In this document: one piece after another, positions 24,083 to 33,985 of the stretch | How positions within the stretch are numbered: position 1 is the first letter of the stretch | Layout: each line of letters opens with the position of its first letter | NCBI RefSeq assembly: GCF_040954645.1 | Contig: NC_092806.1 | Coordinates: forward strand, 22,903,644 to 22,967,643 | From: Diabrotica undecimpunctata | Taxonomy: Eukaryota > Arthropoda > Insecta > Coleoptera > Chrysomelidae | DNA length: 64,000 bases | Direction of reading: 5' to 3' | The notes under the pieces: model-generated | Database searches by the model: none | What the model was told of the DNA's origin: nothing | What the model saw: the letters and a program-made list of their open reading frames with translations, nothing else | Position numbers and translations under genes: made by a program

Positions 24083-26276
24083 CACATTGGCTGCCCAAAT
24101 AGAAAGAAAAAATTTTCATTTCAGGCTCCAAACTTTTTTTTATTAATTCATATTAAAAATGCATTAGGTTATTAAATTTTTGAGTTCAGTTACAAAAAAA
24201 ATATTTTTTCTTGATTTATGACCGTGAATTATATTTAACGCAAGGAGCTCTAAAACCAAAATACCACTTCCAGGCCACGTGCATTGTAGGTGACTCGCGC
24301 AATATACTTTACCTACCGCTACAAGTCTCAGCTTGCAATTTAGTTTGAGTAAAGATTTCGTTAGAGTAACAGTGCTGTTCGATTTGTTTCATATTAGAAC
24401 TACCTATTCTGTTGATTATGGCGAAAAAATTTGATACTTACTAGAAACAACAACAATATTTGCAGAGATTGCATAAGGATGAATTCTTTGATATGAGTGA
24501 TGAGGATGTAGATGATCCTTTCGAAGGTGACAATTCTGAAGTTGATTATATACCATCTATGTCCAGCTCCGATAGTGAACAAGAAAACCCGCCTACCAAA
24601 AAATGGAAACGAAAAAGTACAGAACCATCTACAAGTACTGTAGATCAAGTGATAAGTAGTGTAGTGTTGCTGGCTAGTCGTGAATCATTTAGTGATAGTC
24701 GTAAAACTGTGGAACAATCTTCAAGCCGTATCACGGAGACAACAGATCATCAATCTAGTGAATCATCTGAAGACACAGATCACGATGGCATTGAACTTCC
24801 TGTTACTCCTACCGAATTTGAAATTACATGGACTGCTGTAACGGGAAAAAATCTAAAGGTATTTGATTTCAATGCAGTACATCCTGGCATTTTACCTGAA
24901 GTTACATCGCTATTAGCGCAAAAAGAACTCTATGATTTCTTTAAATTTTTTCTAACAGATGATATCATTGACTATATTGTAACTGAAACAAACAGATCTG
25001 CTGAGCAGATCAAACAAAATGAAAATATTTCGCAGTATTCAAGAGTCAAAAGATGGAAACCTTTAACAAATTCAGAATTTGAAATCTTCCTGGGTATAAT
25101 TATGTGGATGGGTTTAAATAAAAAACCTCGACTATCCGATTATTGGTCCAAGAATATCCTGTACGTCAATGATATCAAAAAGCGTATGTCACGAAATCGT
25201 TTCGAACTAATATTACGTATGTGGCATTTTTCTAATAATACAGAATGTCCAAGAGGTGATCGACTTTTCAAAATTCAACCCTTAATTGATCGTTTACTGG
25301 CCAAATTTCAAACTGCCAGAATTCCGAACAAAAACGTATACATTGATGAGACTCTAGTACCGTTTCGTGGACGGCTGGCTTTCAAAAAATATTTTAAAAA
25401 TAAAAAACATAAATTTGGGATAAAACTCTACAAATTATGCACAGAAAATTGGTATACTTTCAATATGAAAGTTTACTGCGGAAGAGACGTTTTGGAGCCA
25501 GGTATTTCAGCATCATCTTCAGTTGTTATGTCGCTGATGGACGGTCTCCTAGATTGTGGTAAAATACTGTACACAGATAATTTTTATACTAGTATTCACT
25601 TGGCTCACCAACTTTTAGATAGATCAACACATCTCATAGGCACACTCAGATCGAACAGAAAATTAAACCCCCAAGAGGTTGTGAAAGCAAAGTTAAAAAG
25701 AAATGAAATTATTGCACGAGAAAGTAACACAGGAGTTGTTGTAATAAAATGGAAAGATAAAATAGATATATTAATGACTAGAATCAGCAAGAAGAAGGTG
25801 TACAGTTTGTTATGAAAATCTGAAAACAGAACATGGAAGAGACTATGCTATGAAAAAATGTAAGCAGACTCCATACAAATGTGACATTAGTGAGATATTT
25901 TTCTGTCTGGAGTGTTTTTTTGTGAAACATAAAACTGTAAAAATTTGATTTATAAAGAACTAAATAGTTTGTCACTTTCACAAATATCTACTTAATTTGA
26001 TTGGTTTTTGTTAATACATAATTTACAGTAAAATGTGCATCTTATTTTCTACGGCTATTACAATAGTATTTTTCACGCAAACCATTGGGCTAACTTCAGT
26101 AATCTGACCACCGGGCCATGTACAAATGCTTTGTATATGAATAACGTGTAAACTGTGAATGATATTTGTCTCACAGAGCATAAAACCAAACCTGTCGTTG
26201 GAATTATATTTAACTCACAGAACCTCTGGTCAAAACGGAGCGTGAGTTAAATACAACTCACATGGCGGTTAATGTG
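24083..26276 (+). mobile_element. piggyBac element 1 with TTAA duplications
   Basis: TTAA at 24079-24082 is followed by CACATTGGCTGCC. At the other side the sequence GGCGGTTAATGTG is followed by TTAA at 26277-26280. Reading inward from each end gives CACATT[GG/AA][C]xGCC, a short imperfect inverted repeat of the piggyBac type with the canonical TTAA target. The unit is 2194 bp and holds one transposase reading frame in the sense orientation. That frame lacks its third catalytic region, so the copy is non-autonomous even though its ends may still be usable. Confidence 0.88.
24418..25962 (+). pseudogene. piggyBac transposase, nonsense at codon 9 and internal deletion
   Basis: The ancestral start is probably the ATG at 24418 (MAKKFDTY), but codon 9 is TAG. 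The next in-frame ATG is at 24493. The acidic N-terminus (MSDEDVDDPFEGDNSEVDY) and a Ser-rich linker precede the transposase core. VYIDETLVPFRGRL holds the first catalytic Asp and ILYTDNFYTSIHLA the second. The frame ends at 25813-25815 soon after DILMTRI. The expected region with the third Asp (a DxxDQM-type motif) is missing. A C-terminal Cys-rich finger (CTVCYENLKTEHGRD, FFCLECFF) survives in the next frame to about 25.95 kb. An internal deletion at about 25.79 kb explains this. Confidence 0.88.
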
Positions 26277-26280
26277 TTAA

Positions 26281-27181
26281 TGTATATTTAATAAATAAAA
26301 TGTAAAAATTTTATATTTAAGTTTAAATAAAAGTTTGTCTGATTAAGGGTTAAGAAAAGGCCCCCCCCCCCGTCTTTTTTTGTAATAAAGAGTAATAAAT
26401 TATTATAAATATTATAAACATTATTATCTAGCCGTAGCTTATTATAGAAAAATTTATTTTATTTTTTCAGGACTTTGCTCCAAAACGAATTGTTTTAAAG
26501 TTCTAAGCAAGAAAAGTAGAAAAAAATCGATGTTTTTATTATTTTATAAATATTGTAATTTTTTTGGTAATGTTTCCGACCTTTTTTGAAGGAAGTATAT
26601 AAATCAATTAATATTATTTAAGTTATCTCCTAACTATTTCTGCAAAAATCCGAATGCCACCTCTCACATTTAAATTTAGTCGTTTTTGTCGTTAAATTTT
26701 GTCGTAATGAACTTTTGATTAAAAAAATATAGTTGACTGCTTAAATTATAATAGACAAAAATTAAATTAACACAATATGTTTCGCTTTACTACAATTAAT
26801 TTCACCAATATAAATTCAGTTTAAAACAAACACCTGCAACTAAACAGGTAAACAAAAAAACACAGCTGAACAAACGAGATAAAACTTTAATAGATTTTAC
26901 AAACCAAGTAGTAGATCACTATTTCATACGCGACCAGATCAAAAGTTAACTAATTGCCACTTAATGCTTGAAACCGACACCCTTTACGACCGTATAATAT
27001 CCGCTTTAAACTCAGCGACCAGCGAAACTCTAGGAAATTGAACAACCTATCAAAGCACAGAAAAATACAAAAATATATGGCATACAGAAATATTATACAT
27101 ATTGTGAAATGATGTAAGAATAAAATTATAGGGAAGTGAAATGGAGAGATAAAATGGAAAGGCTTGATTATTAAAAATGGT
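26281..27181. other. Spacer between two piggyBac elements
   Basis: AT-rich, with an 11-base poly-C run at 26361-26371. I recognise no coding sequence. Confidence 0.5.
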
Positions 27182-27185
27182 TTAA

Positions 27186-29656
27186 CACTAGAAAGTCGGA
27201 GGGGCCAATTTGGCCCCTGTTGCGATTTGAAGTTATTGTAGTTCTTTTATTTGACACAATAATAATTTCATATTTTATGACTTTTAATATTTTGATACAA
27301 AGTCTTATTTAACGCAAAAAATATTGTTTACTAAATTTATTAAATGGATTTTCTAACAAACCTACCATAGAAGTCTGAAGGGGCCAAACTGGCCCTGTAT
27401 TAATTATTATCGTTTTCTCGGAAATTTGACGATTTCTTTTAACTTTCTGTCGGATAGATAAAATTATGTTTATGTACGTTTATTCCTAGAAGGTATTTTG
27501 TTACATACTGTTTGTTCCTTGAAAGTATTTTGTTTATTGAGCGGTTTATTAGGTTCAGCTGACTCTCGTTTCTAGAATATTGAAACATTCGTTCAATTGT
27601 GAAAATTCAAGACGACTGTAAAAATGTCTCGTCGTGGACTATCAGAGCTTGAACTTCTTGAAGAAGTACGAAAAATACAAGAAGATGTTTCGGGAGGTAA
27701 AGCTGAATTTGCAGAAAATAATGAGTCAGACGATGAACAATACGTACCACCACAAAATAATGATTCAAGTGACTCTGATGCTTCAGAGCAGTTAGAAAGT
27801 TTTATTGTACAAGACTCAACAATTTATGTAAACACTGCTTCTACAACTCAACAGCACGAGTCAGCTAATTTTATCGTGAATTCAAGTGCATCTAAGCCAA
27901 GTCACAAGAGAAAAAGAGGTCAACAAGGAAAAACTATTTCAATCGGAGACACCGAACAATCGAAAGACGGAACAACGTGGAAAGTTATTGAATCTGGATC
28001 AGTACCTGGTAAGATTATGATTTTTAGTATCTTCATATTCATTGAATGTTTGCTCATTACCGGACGCCGCGCTCAGCACAACATTTATCGAGAGGAATCA
28101 GGTCCTACGTCGTATGCAAAAAGGAACGTAAGGAACAATTGTGTGGTAAGTGCTTGGCATCTAATAATCAACGACAGCATGTTACGTCATATAAAAGAAT
28201 GCACTATTGCAGAAGCACATCGATGTTTAAAAAATGACACATGGACTATAACTTTGGAAGAACTGGAGGCTGCCTTTGCTATTATGTAGGCAAGAGGAGT
28301 CTACGGCGCCAAAAATTTCCCAACCAACAGCTTGTGGTCAACAGTATGGGGTCCTCAGTTTTTTAGGCAAACTATGCTACGAGACATTAGGATATAAAAT
28401 ATCTCAGATTTGACATAAAGCAAACAAGATCTGAACGATTGAAAACCGACAAATTTGCTCTAGCCTCTGCGGTTTGGAATGGATTTATAGAAAATAGTGG
28501 TGCATGTTACAAACCGGGAATAAACCTTACTGTGGACGAACAACTACTGCCTTCTAAAGCCAGGTGCCCGTTCACACAGTACATATCAAATAAGCCGGAT
28601 AAGTTTGGCATAAAATTTTGGCTTTTGACATGCGTGGAATCAAAATATATTGTAAATGGTTACTCTTATACTGGCACTGATCATCTACGCAAGAAAGATA
28701 CAAGTGTTGGTGAACATGTTGTTTTGCGGTTAATGGAAAATCAATCATGGGAAAGGGCAAAAATGTTACGACAGATAACTACTTTACATCGTTAAAATTG
28801 GCCAAGGCATTGCAAACAAAATCAACAAGTCTTGTGGGTACTTTGAATCGCAACAGAAAGGAAGTTCCTCTAAGCGTAAAGAGTAAAAATGGAGAATTAT
28901 ATGTTACCCATATATTCCAGAGCGATGAAAAGATAACACTGCATACCAAGGAAAGAGTCACAAAAATGTGCTTTTGTTGAGCTCATTACATCAATCAGTG
29001 GATGTTGCTGTCGATGGAAAAAAACTTCCTCAAACAGTAAGTTTTTATAATAAAACAAAAAACGGGGTTGATGTAGTGGACCAAATGGCGCGTCTTTATA
29101 CTACAAAAGTTGCTTCAAGACGATGGCCAATGCACGTGTTTTATAACATTCTTGACTTAGGAGCAATAAATGCATGGATTATTTATAAAGAAGTTACTAG
29201 AAGTAAAATCAGTCGTCGTAAGTTTATTCTTCTGCTGTGTGAAGAATTACGGGCTCCATACCTTGCCTCCCGAAATCTGGTACTATACCCAGCACCACCG
29301 GATTTACCAACCACCAGCACTGTTACTAGCCAAAAAAAGAAAAAAATGTCAGTTAAAAATGTTTTGTAAAGGAAATCATACTTCCAATGAGTGCCACGGC
29401 TGTAACAAGGCAATGTGTGGCAAATGCCAAAAACTGCAAACTGTATGGTGTTCCAAATGTTTAAAATGAAACTAAAAAATTAAATCAAATTCTATCGTCA
29501 AGAGTTTATATAATTTCTTACTGTTTATTTTTATTTTTTTTTTATTCCCAAATAAATAGTTAATTCTAAACTTGGTTTTTATTGATTTAGGAACTTGGGG
29601 CCAAAATGATCCCTTCGGGCTTTTTGGGTAGGTATGCTAAGCCCGACTTTCTAGTG
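27186..29656 (+). mobile_element. piggyBac element 2 with perfect 14-bp TIRs and TTAA
   Basis: TTAA (27182-27185) is followed by CACTAGAAAGTCGG. The right end is CCGACTTTCTAGTG followed by TTAA (29657-29660). The 14-bp inverted repeats are perfect. Just inside the left end is the palindrome GGGGCCAATTTGGCCCC. A degenerate repeat of this whole end (AGAAGTCTGAAGGGGCCAAA) occurs at about 27.37 kb, and a GGGGCCAAAATGATCCC copy lies near the right end. The 2471-bp length is typical of the superfamily. The transposase inside is broken. Confidence 0.95.
27624..29469 (+). pseudogene. piggyBac transposase with several frame breaks
   Basis: It starts at MSRRGLSELELLEEVRKIQE. An acidic region and a basic KPSHKRKRGQQGK stretch follow, then GRRAQHNIYREESGPTSYAK. 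A TAG ends the first frame at 28287-28289 after LEELEAAFAIM. The rest is spread over other frames: NLTVDEQLLPSKARCPF (first Asp, 28439-28795), NVTTDNYFTSLKLAKAL (second Asp, 28747-28980), GVDVVDQMARLYTTKVASRR (third Asp, 28968-29369), and a terminal Cys/His finger CHGCNKAMCGKCQKLQTVWC ending at 29469. All three catalytic Asp residues are present, but one stop and about four frameshifts kill it. A 51-nt in-frame insertion (KIMIFSIFIF...) sits just before GRRAQHN and begins like a splice donor (GTAAG). Confidence 0.9.
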
Positions 29657-29660
29657 TTAA

Positions 29661-29985
29661 AGTGACTGATTTATATAAAAAAAGAAAATTATATCTACAC
29701 GGTGAACCAAATTTATTTGGATCCGATTTTGGTCTTAAACAACTTTTTTAGTTTTGTTCCGATTTAGATGAAATTTAAAAACTATATTGATAGCGCGTAT
29801 TTAAATTAAAATTTTCAAGGTTAACGGTAAAACTTAAGGGAGCTCTCAGTAAGGGTCATTTTTATAAAGGTTCCTTTCAAGGTCGTTGCAAAAGTCACCC
29901 TATTAATAGTTAAAAAAATAGTAGGTATCACTATTAATAAGTATCCGGAAAAACTGCCCCTAAAATCGTATTAAAATTGTTTAAT
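29661..29985. other. Spacer
   Basis: AT-rich DNA between the piggyBac end and a Tc1-like remnant. Nothing is recognisable. Confidence 0.4.
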
Positions 29986-30384
29986 ACACTGGTTGGCCAA
30001 ATTATTAAGGACACTACATATATTTTATGTATTTGTATTTTCTAATTTAAATGGTTTTTTTTTACCAAAAATATTTATGTTCATATCTGTATTATATTTG
30101 GCAGTTCTTCTGGTATGATTATTAAAATTTTTGATAAGCGGCAACACTGGTAGACTGCTTTGCTGTTGCGTTCTGCGTTGCATCTCTGTTGGTCATAGGC
30201 TGTTATCGCAGTGAGGCTTAAAAATATTTGCAAGTTGTTTAAACTTTTTTAAAGTGTTTCTGCTAGGTTTTCGTGTCAGATATATTTAACAGGTAAGTAA
30301 TATTTGTTATTTAGTCATTTTTGCGACCTTTAATGACACGATTTTATTTAAAAACATTGTTCGAAATCAAAATTATTTTTTTTG

Positions 30385-31407
30385 TATGGGAAAAATTGCA
30401 GACTTCTCCAGAGAAAATTAAAGAAATAAAAACGATGTTACTGCACTCTACACTTTCCCAAAGCGTAATAGCAACTACTGCAGGTGTTTCGAAGTCTGTA
30501 GTAAATCGAATTAAAATAAAAATTGATACAAACTAGGCAGTGGAACCGGGTCTTGTTGGAAAATGTGACAAGAAAAGGATCACTACTTCTCGTACTGACC
30601 GTAAAATTAGGGACATTTGTCTCAAAAATCGTAAAAAGAGTGTGGCACATTTGAGTACGATGATAAATACTGAAGGAATTAATGTTTCCAACAGATGTCC
30701 GATGAACTCACGGTCACGGAAGACTTGAAGAGAAAGATACTCCAATGGGCTAAGCAGCACCGAAGTATGACCGTTGAAGACTGGAGTAGAGTAAGTATAA
30801 ACTTTTTTTAACGAATGGAGTTCACGAACAGCGAATATTTTCACTTTTTTAGGTATACTTCTTTGACGAATCAATATTCCAGGTTTTGGTGGACAAAAGT
30901 GCGTTCGTCCGACGACGTCCATCAAGATTACATTGTGAAGAGGGTTAAACATCCTTTTAGTGTCATGGTGTGGTCTGTAATCTCGGCCAACGGTATAAGA
31001 TGCTTATACATCGTGAAAGGGACACTGACACAGGACCAGTACAAGCGAATACTTGAAACTCGGCTACTTCCCCAGCTCAAAGAATGGTTCCCTGGTAAAA
31101 AAAATTACATTGTTATGCACGATTTTGCACCGTGTAAATGTAACTGCATTTCTGTCTAAATAAAATATTGCAGTTCTGCCCTGGCCGGGAAACTTACCTG
31201 GCATACACCCCATAGAGAGTATGTGGGAGTAAACCAAACGAAAGATCGCCAAAAATGTTATTACAACGAAGCGACAGTTGATTGAAGCTCTTATTAAAGA
31301 ACGGCATCATAACACAAAATTAAAACAAAATGCAGAAGTTTATATTTAGAGCATGTCCCGACGTGTAGAAGCTGTAATTGCAGCAAAGGGTGGCATCACT
31401 AAATATT
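30385..31407 (+). pseudogene. Tc1-like transposase with a 62-bp intron
   Basis: The N-terminal paired-type HTH reads TSPEKIKEIKTML and STLSQSVIATTAGVSKSVVN. The ATG at 30385 is probably the original start but is now one base out of frame. The DDE domain begins at VYFFDESIFQVLVDKSAFV (first Asp), continues in another frame with VKHPFSVMVWSVISANG, YIVMHDFAPCK (second Asp) and then NLPGIHPIESMW (final Glu), and ends at AAKGGITKY. The segment 30791-30852 starts GTAAGT and ends TTTTTTAG. Removing it joins DWSR to VYFFDE in frame, so it is a spliceosomal intron. Several stops and frameshifts elsewhere make it non-functional. Confidence 0.83.
30791..30852 (+). other. Short spliceosomal intron in the Tc1-like transposase
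   Basis: The donor is GTAAGT, the acceptor is a TTTTTTAG run, and the length is 62 bp. The flanking exons join as GACTGGAGTAGA | GTATACTTC, giving an uninterrupted DWSRVYF. Confidence 0.75.
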
Positions 31408-31480
31408 GAAATTAGTGATTCTATTTAACAATTTTTTTTTGCAAAAAAAAAATAAATGGTTTTATTAACAGAACTCATTG

Positions 31481-31744
31481 TTTTTGTGATCTTAATTCCA
31501 CACTCTTTTGTATAAAAAAATAAATGCAAGCCTTAAAGCCAAAAACTTGATAAAAAAATTCAGTTAAACTATAAAATTAAGGAATCATCTTACTGTCCCT
31601 ACCCACTGTAGGTTTGTAGCAAAATAAAAAACATTCTGAAAGGTCGTGCATAGTATTTTTAATAAATTTATGTTTTTATTCAAAAGCTAATACAAATTTT
31701 TAATTATAAAACAACTTAAAATTAATTAACTAAATTCATTATAG
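31481..31744. other. Spacer
   Basis: AT-rich, nothing recognised. Confidence 0.4.
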
Positions 31745-31905
31745 ATGTGTCCCCCCTGGTTATTAACTACAGCTTGCAGTCTTCGACGCCACTGTCCAAT
31801 TGTTGGCCTTTGTTTGTTTGGGTTAAACGCTTGGAGGAGAAATTGGTTCCAATAAAAAACTATCCGATGTTTTATTTCATCGATAGTGTTGAAATTATCT
31901 TAATT
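31745..31905 (-). pseudogene. Mariner/Tc1-type transposase C-terminal scrap
   Basis: The minus strand encodes FNTIDEIKHRIVFYWNQF, then IGQWRRRLQAVVNNQGGH. The final RRRxxxV-NQGGH signature is how DDE_3-type transposases end. The fragment is about 50 codons long, without catalytic residues. Confidence 0.55.
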
Positions 31906-32111
31906 TGGCATTAGTCGAGATTCAGCAAAATCGAGAAAAAAACTATCCAAAAGCTTCTGAAAATCAGCATATTACCGAAGAACGTCAAATTAATAATTCT
32001 CCAGCATCAACACAACTTTCAACCTTCAATCAAACGTTCTCCAATCCTTCATCGGTTGGGTCTTATTTTAGTAATTTTAATGACGATCTATGTCAGGATA
32101 CTACAAATTAA
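31905..32111 (+). pseudogene. C-terminus of Harbinger accessory (MADF/Myb-type) protein?
   Basis: The open frame has a Ser/Asn-rich end: NNSPASTQLSTFNQTFSNPS followed by YFSNFNDDLCQDTTN and a stop. It lies tail to tail with the nuclease exon, where Harbinger elements keep their DNA-binding accessory gene. The MADF domain itself is not present, so the assignment rests mostly on position. Confidence 0.4.
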
Positions 32112-32189
32112 TAATGTGTTATAAACATTTAAAAACCTTTTTTTTTTCTGTATTTAAACTACATAAAATATTAAAAGAATAAAAAAATG

Positions 32190-32521
32190 TACTTGCCTTA
32201 AAGTTATAACCAAACTTTCTTTTGAGTCGATGGGATTGCGAATAAAATTTGTCCACTTTTTAATTAACCTATGCTGAATTTTTTCCAGTATGTAATCAAA
32301 AGTTGTAATTTTCATCCGAAAATATGCTTGAAATTTATCTGGATGCTCTCGTAATTTCTTATATAAGTGGTAAAATTCACTGTGTAAATGCCTACTTGTA
32401 TTAATGTGATGGAAACTAAAACTTCTTTTTTTTGTTTCTTTTTATTTTTCATTAAAAACAAAATTTTTTTGGATTGATGAACTGATGACCAAGATGAATT
32501 CTCCGTAAGAAATGACTCCAT
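32190..32521 (-). pseudogene. PIF/Harbinger nuclease, first exon
   Basis: It starts at the ATG at 32521 (MESFLTENSSWSSVHQ). After a one-base frameshift in an A-rich run it continues as LHSEFYHLYKKLREHPDKFQ, AYFRMKITTFDYILEKI and KKWTNFIRNPIDSKESLVIT, then LR. A GTACAT splice donor follows directly. This matches the N-terminal part of Harbinger (HARBI1/ALP1-like) nucleases, where an intron commonly follows 'RLVITLR'. The catalytic DDE exons are missing. Confidence 0.75.
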
Positions 32522-32623
32522 AATTGTTTTTTAGATCGCTACTAGCCGCTTCACTATGTGATGACGGCTCTTTTATATAATCTGATGATCTGATGAGCGA
32601 TGATCTCGCCGTTTTCCTCTTAT

Positions 32624-32655
32624 GGTCTCCTCATCGCTCCACTATGTGCTTAGCC
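32624..32655 (-). repeat. Harbinger-type terminal repeat
   Basis: Read inward: GGCTAAGCACATAGTGGAGC GATGAGGAGACC. It borders TTA at 32656-32658. A related sequence occurs about 85 bp further inside. Confidence 0.6.
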
Positions 32656-32774
32656 TTAGGAAGTATTTTTAAATTAGGTGAATTGGGTTGTCTTAAAATT
32701 ATCTGAGAAATCTTTGTTCTTCGTTTGTCAGGGGAGTTTCTGGACTATATTTAGTCCATATTAGTTCTATTTCA

Positions 32775-33175
32775 CAACAAAGACACATTAACACTAAGAT
32801 GAAATCAAGAATTTATAAAGCCAGCGTAAGACTAATAATGACATATGCCTCAGAAACAAGACCCGACACAGCCACAAATCAAAGGCTACTCAAAACAGCA
32901 GAAATGACAGTACTGAGAAGAATTACATGAAATACGCTGAGAGATCGAAAGAGAAGTGAAGACATTAGAGGAAAATGTAAGCAGAATACGCAGAATAAGC
33001 AGAATAGAGGAGACCCGTGTCGTCAAAATAGCAAAATATAAAGAGATAAGTCACCACTCCAAAGATCCAAAGATCCAAATCCAAAGATGGAGGGACAACC
33101 TTCCATAGAGCTAATAATCCGCCAATGAACAAGCAGAATTGCTTATAAAGAGAAAGAAGAAGTTTTATTTTAATT
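32775..33175 (+). mobile_element. Non-LTR post-RT fragment
   Basis: It reads MKSRIYKASVRLIMTYASET, RPDTATNQRLLKTAEMTVLR and RIT-NTLRDRKRSEDIRGKC, ending in an AAAGAGAAAGAAGAAG tail. This is the 'YxxxVRPIMTYAAETRPDT' region found after the RT in the same family as 45.84-46.7 kb. The copy is 5'-truncated and contains stops. Confidence 0.78.
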
Positions 33176-33764
33176 ATGTTATTAATAGATTTATTGTTTT
33201 TGTCAATTAACCGGTAAAGTGTGTTTGTTTGTGGTTCTGCTGATAAGACATCTGCTCCAGGGTGTCTTGACGCTTATAATGGAATTTCTGAGTCTTATAT
33301 TGGTTATTATAAAGTCGATCTGCTTTCTAATGCAACTTTGTTAATTATCCTGTAGTGACCTCCAGGTATACAGTGTACGGGGTCGTAATCGAAACCATGT
33401 GTTTTTAAACATTATATTTATTTAATATTTAAAATAGATAATTAAATTTACAAAAAAGTAAATTTAAAAATATCATTTTCAAAGTTAAAGTTTCCATTCC
33501 AAGTAACTTAATTTGTGTTTTATTTAAAGGAAAACTCTGCTTTGCACTATCAAATACCGGAGCTCTTTTTCCATAGCGCGCATCAGAAACCTTGAAACTC
33601 AACTTCAAAAAGCAATATACAAAAATTAAGAGCATTAAAATCCAAAAAGAACGTGGAAATATATTACTAGAAAAAGTTCGGTATGCAGCGAAGCTCGAAA
33701 TTTGCGTTCAGCCTGCGTCCTATCATACCTAGTAAATTAATAAGAGTGTAACCTATCCTTTTAA
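33176..33764. other. Gene-free stretch
   Basis: Mixed composition with no motif. A few small frames are not convincing. Confidence 0.4.
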
Positions 33765-33985
33765 GAAATCAAAATTTAGAGCGTGCGCAGAGCAACAGCC
33801 GTTCCGGAACCAAACATTACGGCCGTCGCGTCGGCTGAAAGACGCGCCGTTTTTAGCGTCAGTCGACATGCGGCAAGAGATATTCGTACAACTCCATGGC
33901 AAACTCACGTGGAAATGTGGTGCTTTTCGTGTTCGCGCTAGTTTCGGCAACGATGTCTTCTCCTCTAGGTATGCATTTATTCACG
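33765..33985 (+). promoter_or_regulatory. CpG-rich island, possible 5' end of a host gene
   Basis: About 200 bp of clearly higher GC and CpG content (for example ACGGCCGTCGCGTCGGCTGA) stands out from AT-rich surroundings. Near its right edge ATGTCTTCTCCTCTAG at 33953-33968 is followed by GTATGC, so it could be a 16-nt first coding exon (MSSPL) with a splice donor. No downstream exon is recognisable in the window, so this is a guess from composition and one donor. Confidence 0.3.

Larger units (their letters stand above)
29990..31480 (+). mobile_element. Tc1-like transposon remnant
   Basis: The left side opens with ACTGGTTGGCCAAATTATTA, which looks like a Tc1-type terminus. A transposase pseudogene follows with its C-terminus at about 31407. 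I could not find a convincing inverse copy of the left end on the right, so the right boundary is approximate. Confidence 0.6.
31905..32658. mobile_element. PIF/Harbinger half-element with right terminus
   Basis: A minus-strand nuclease exon and a converging plus-strand short ORF lie together, the standard two-gene layout of PIF/Harbinger transposons. The right terminus, read inward, is GGCTAAGCACATAGTGGAGC (ending at 32655), next to TTA, the usual 3-bp target. A partial inner copy (CTTCACTATGTGATGACGGC) lies at about 32550. The left terminus and the downstream nuclease exons with the DDE residues are gone. Confidence 0.65.

Noticed and set aside
30292..30401. A first intron (GTAAGT...TTGCAG) in the Tc1-like gene
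   Set aside because: The sequence GTATGGGAAAAATTGCAGAC just before the acceptor reads well as the original MGKxLQTSPEK start with one base lost, so the intron is not needed.
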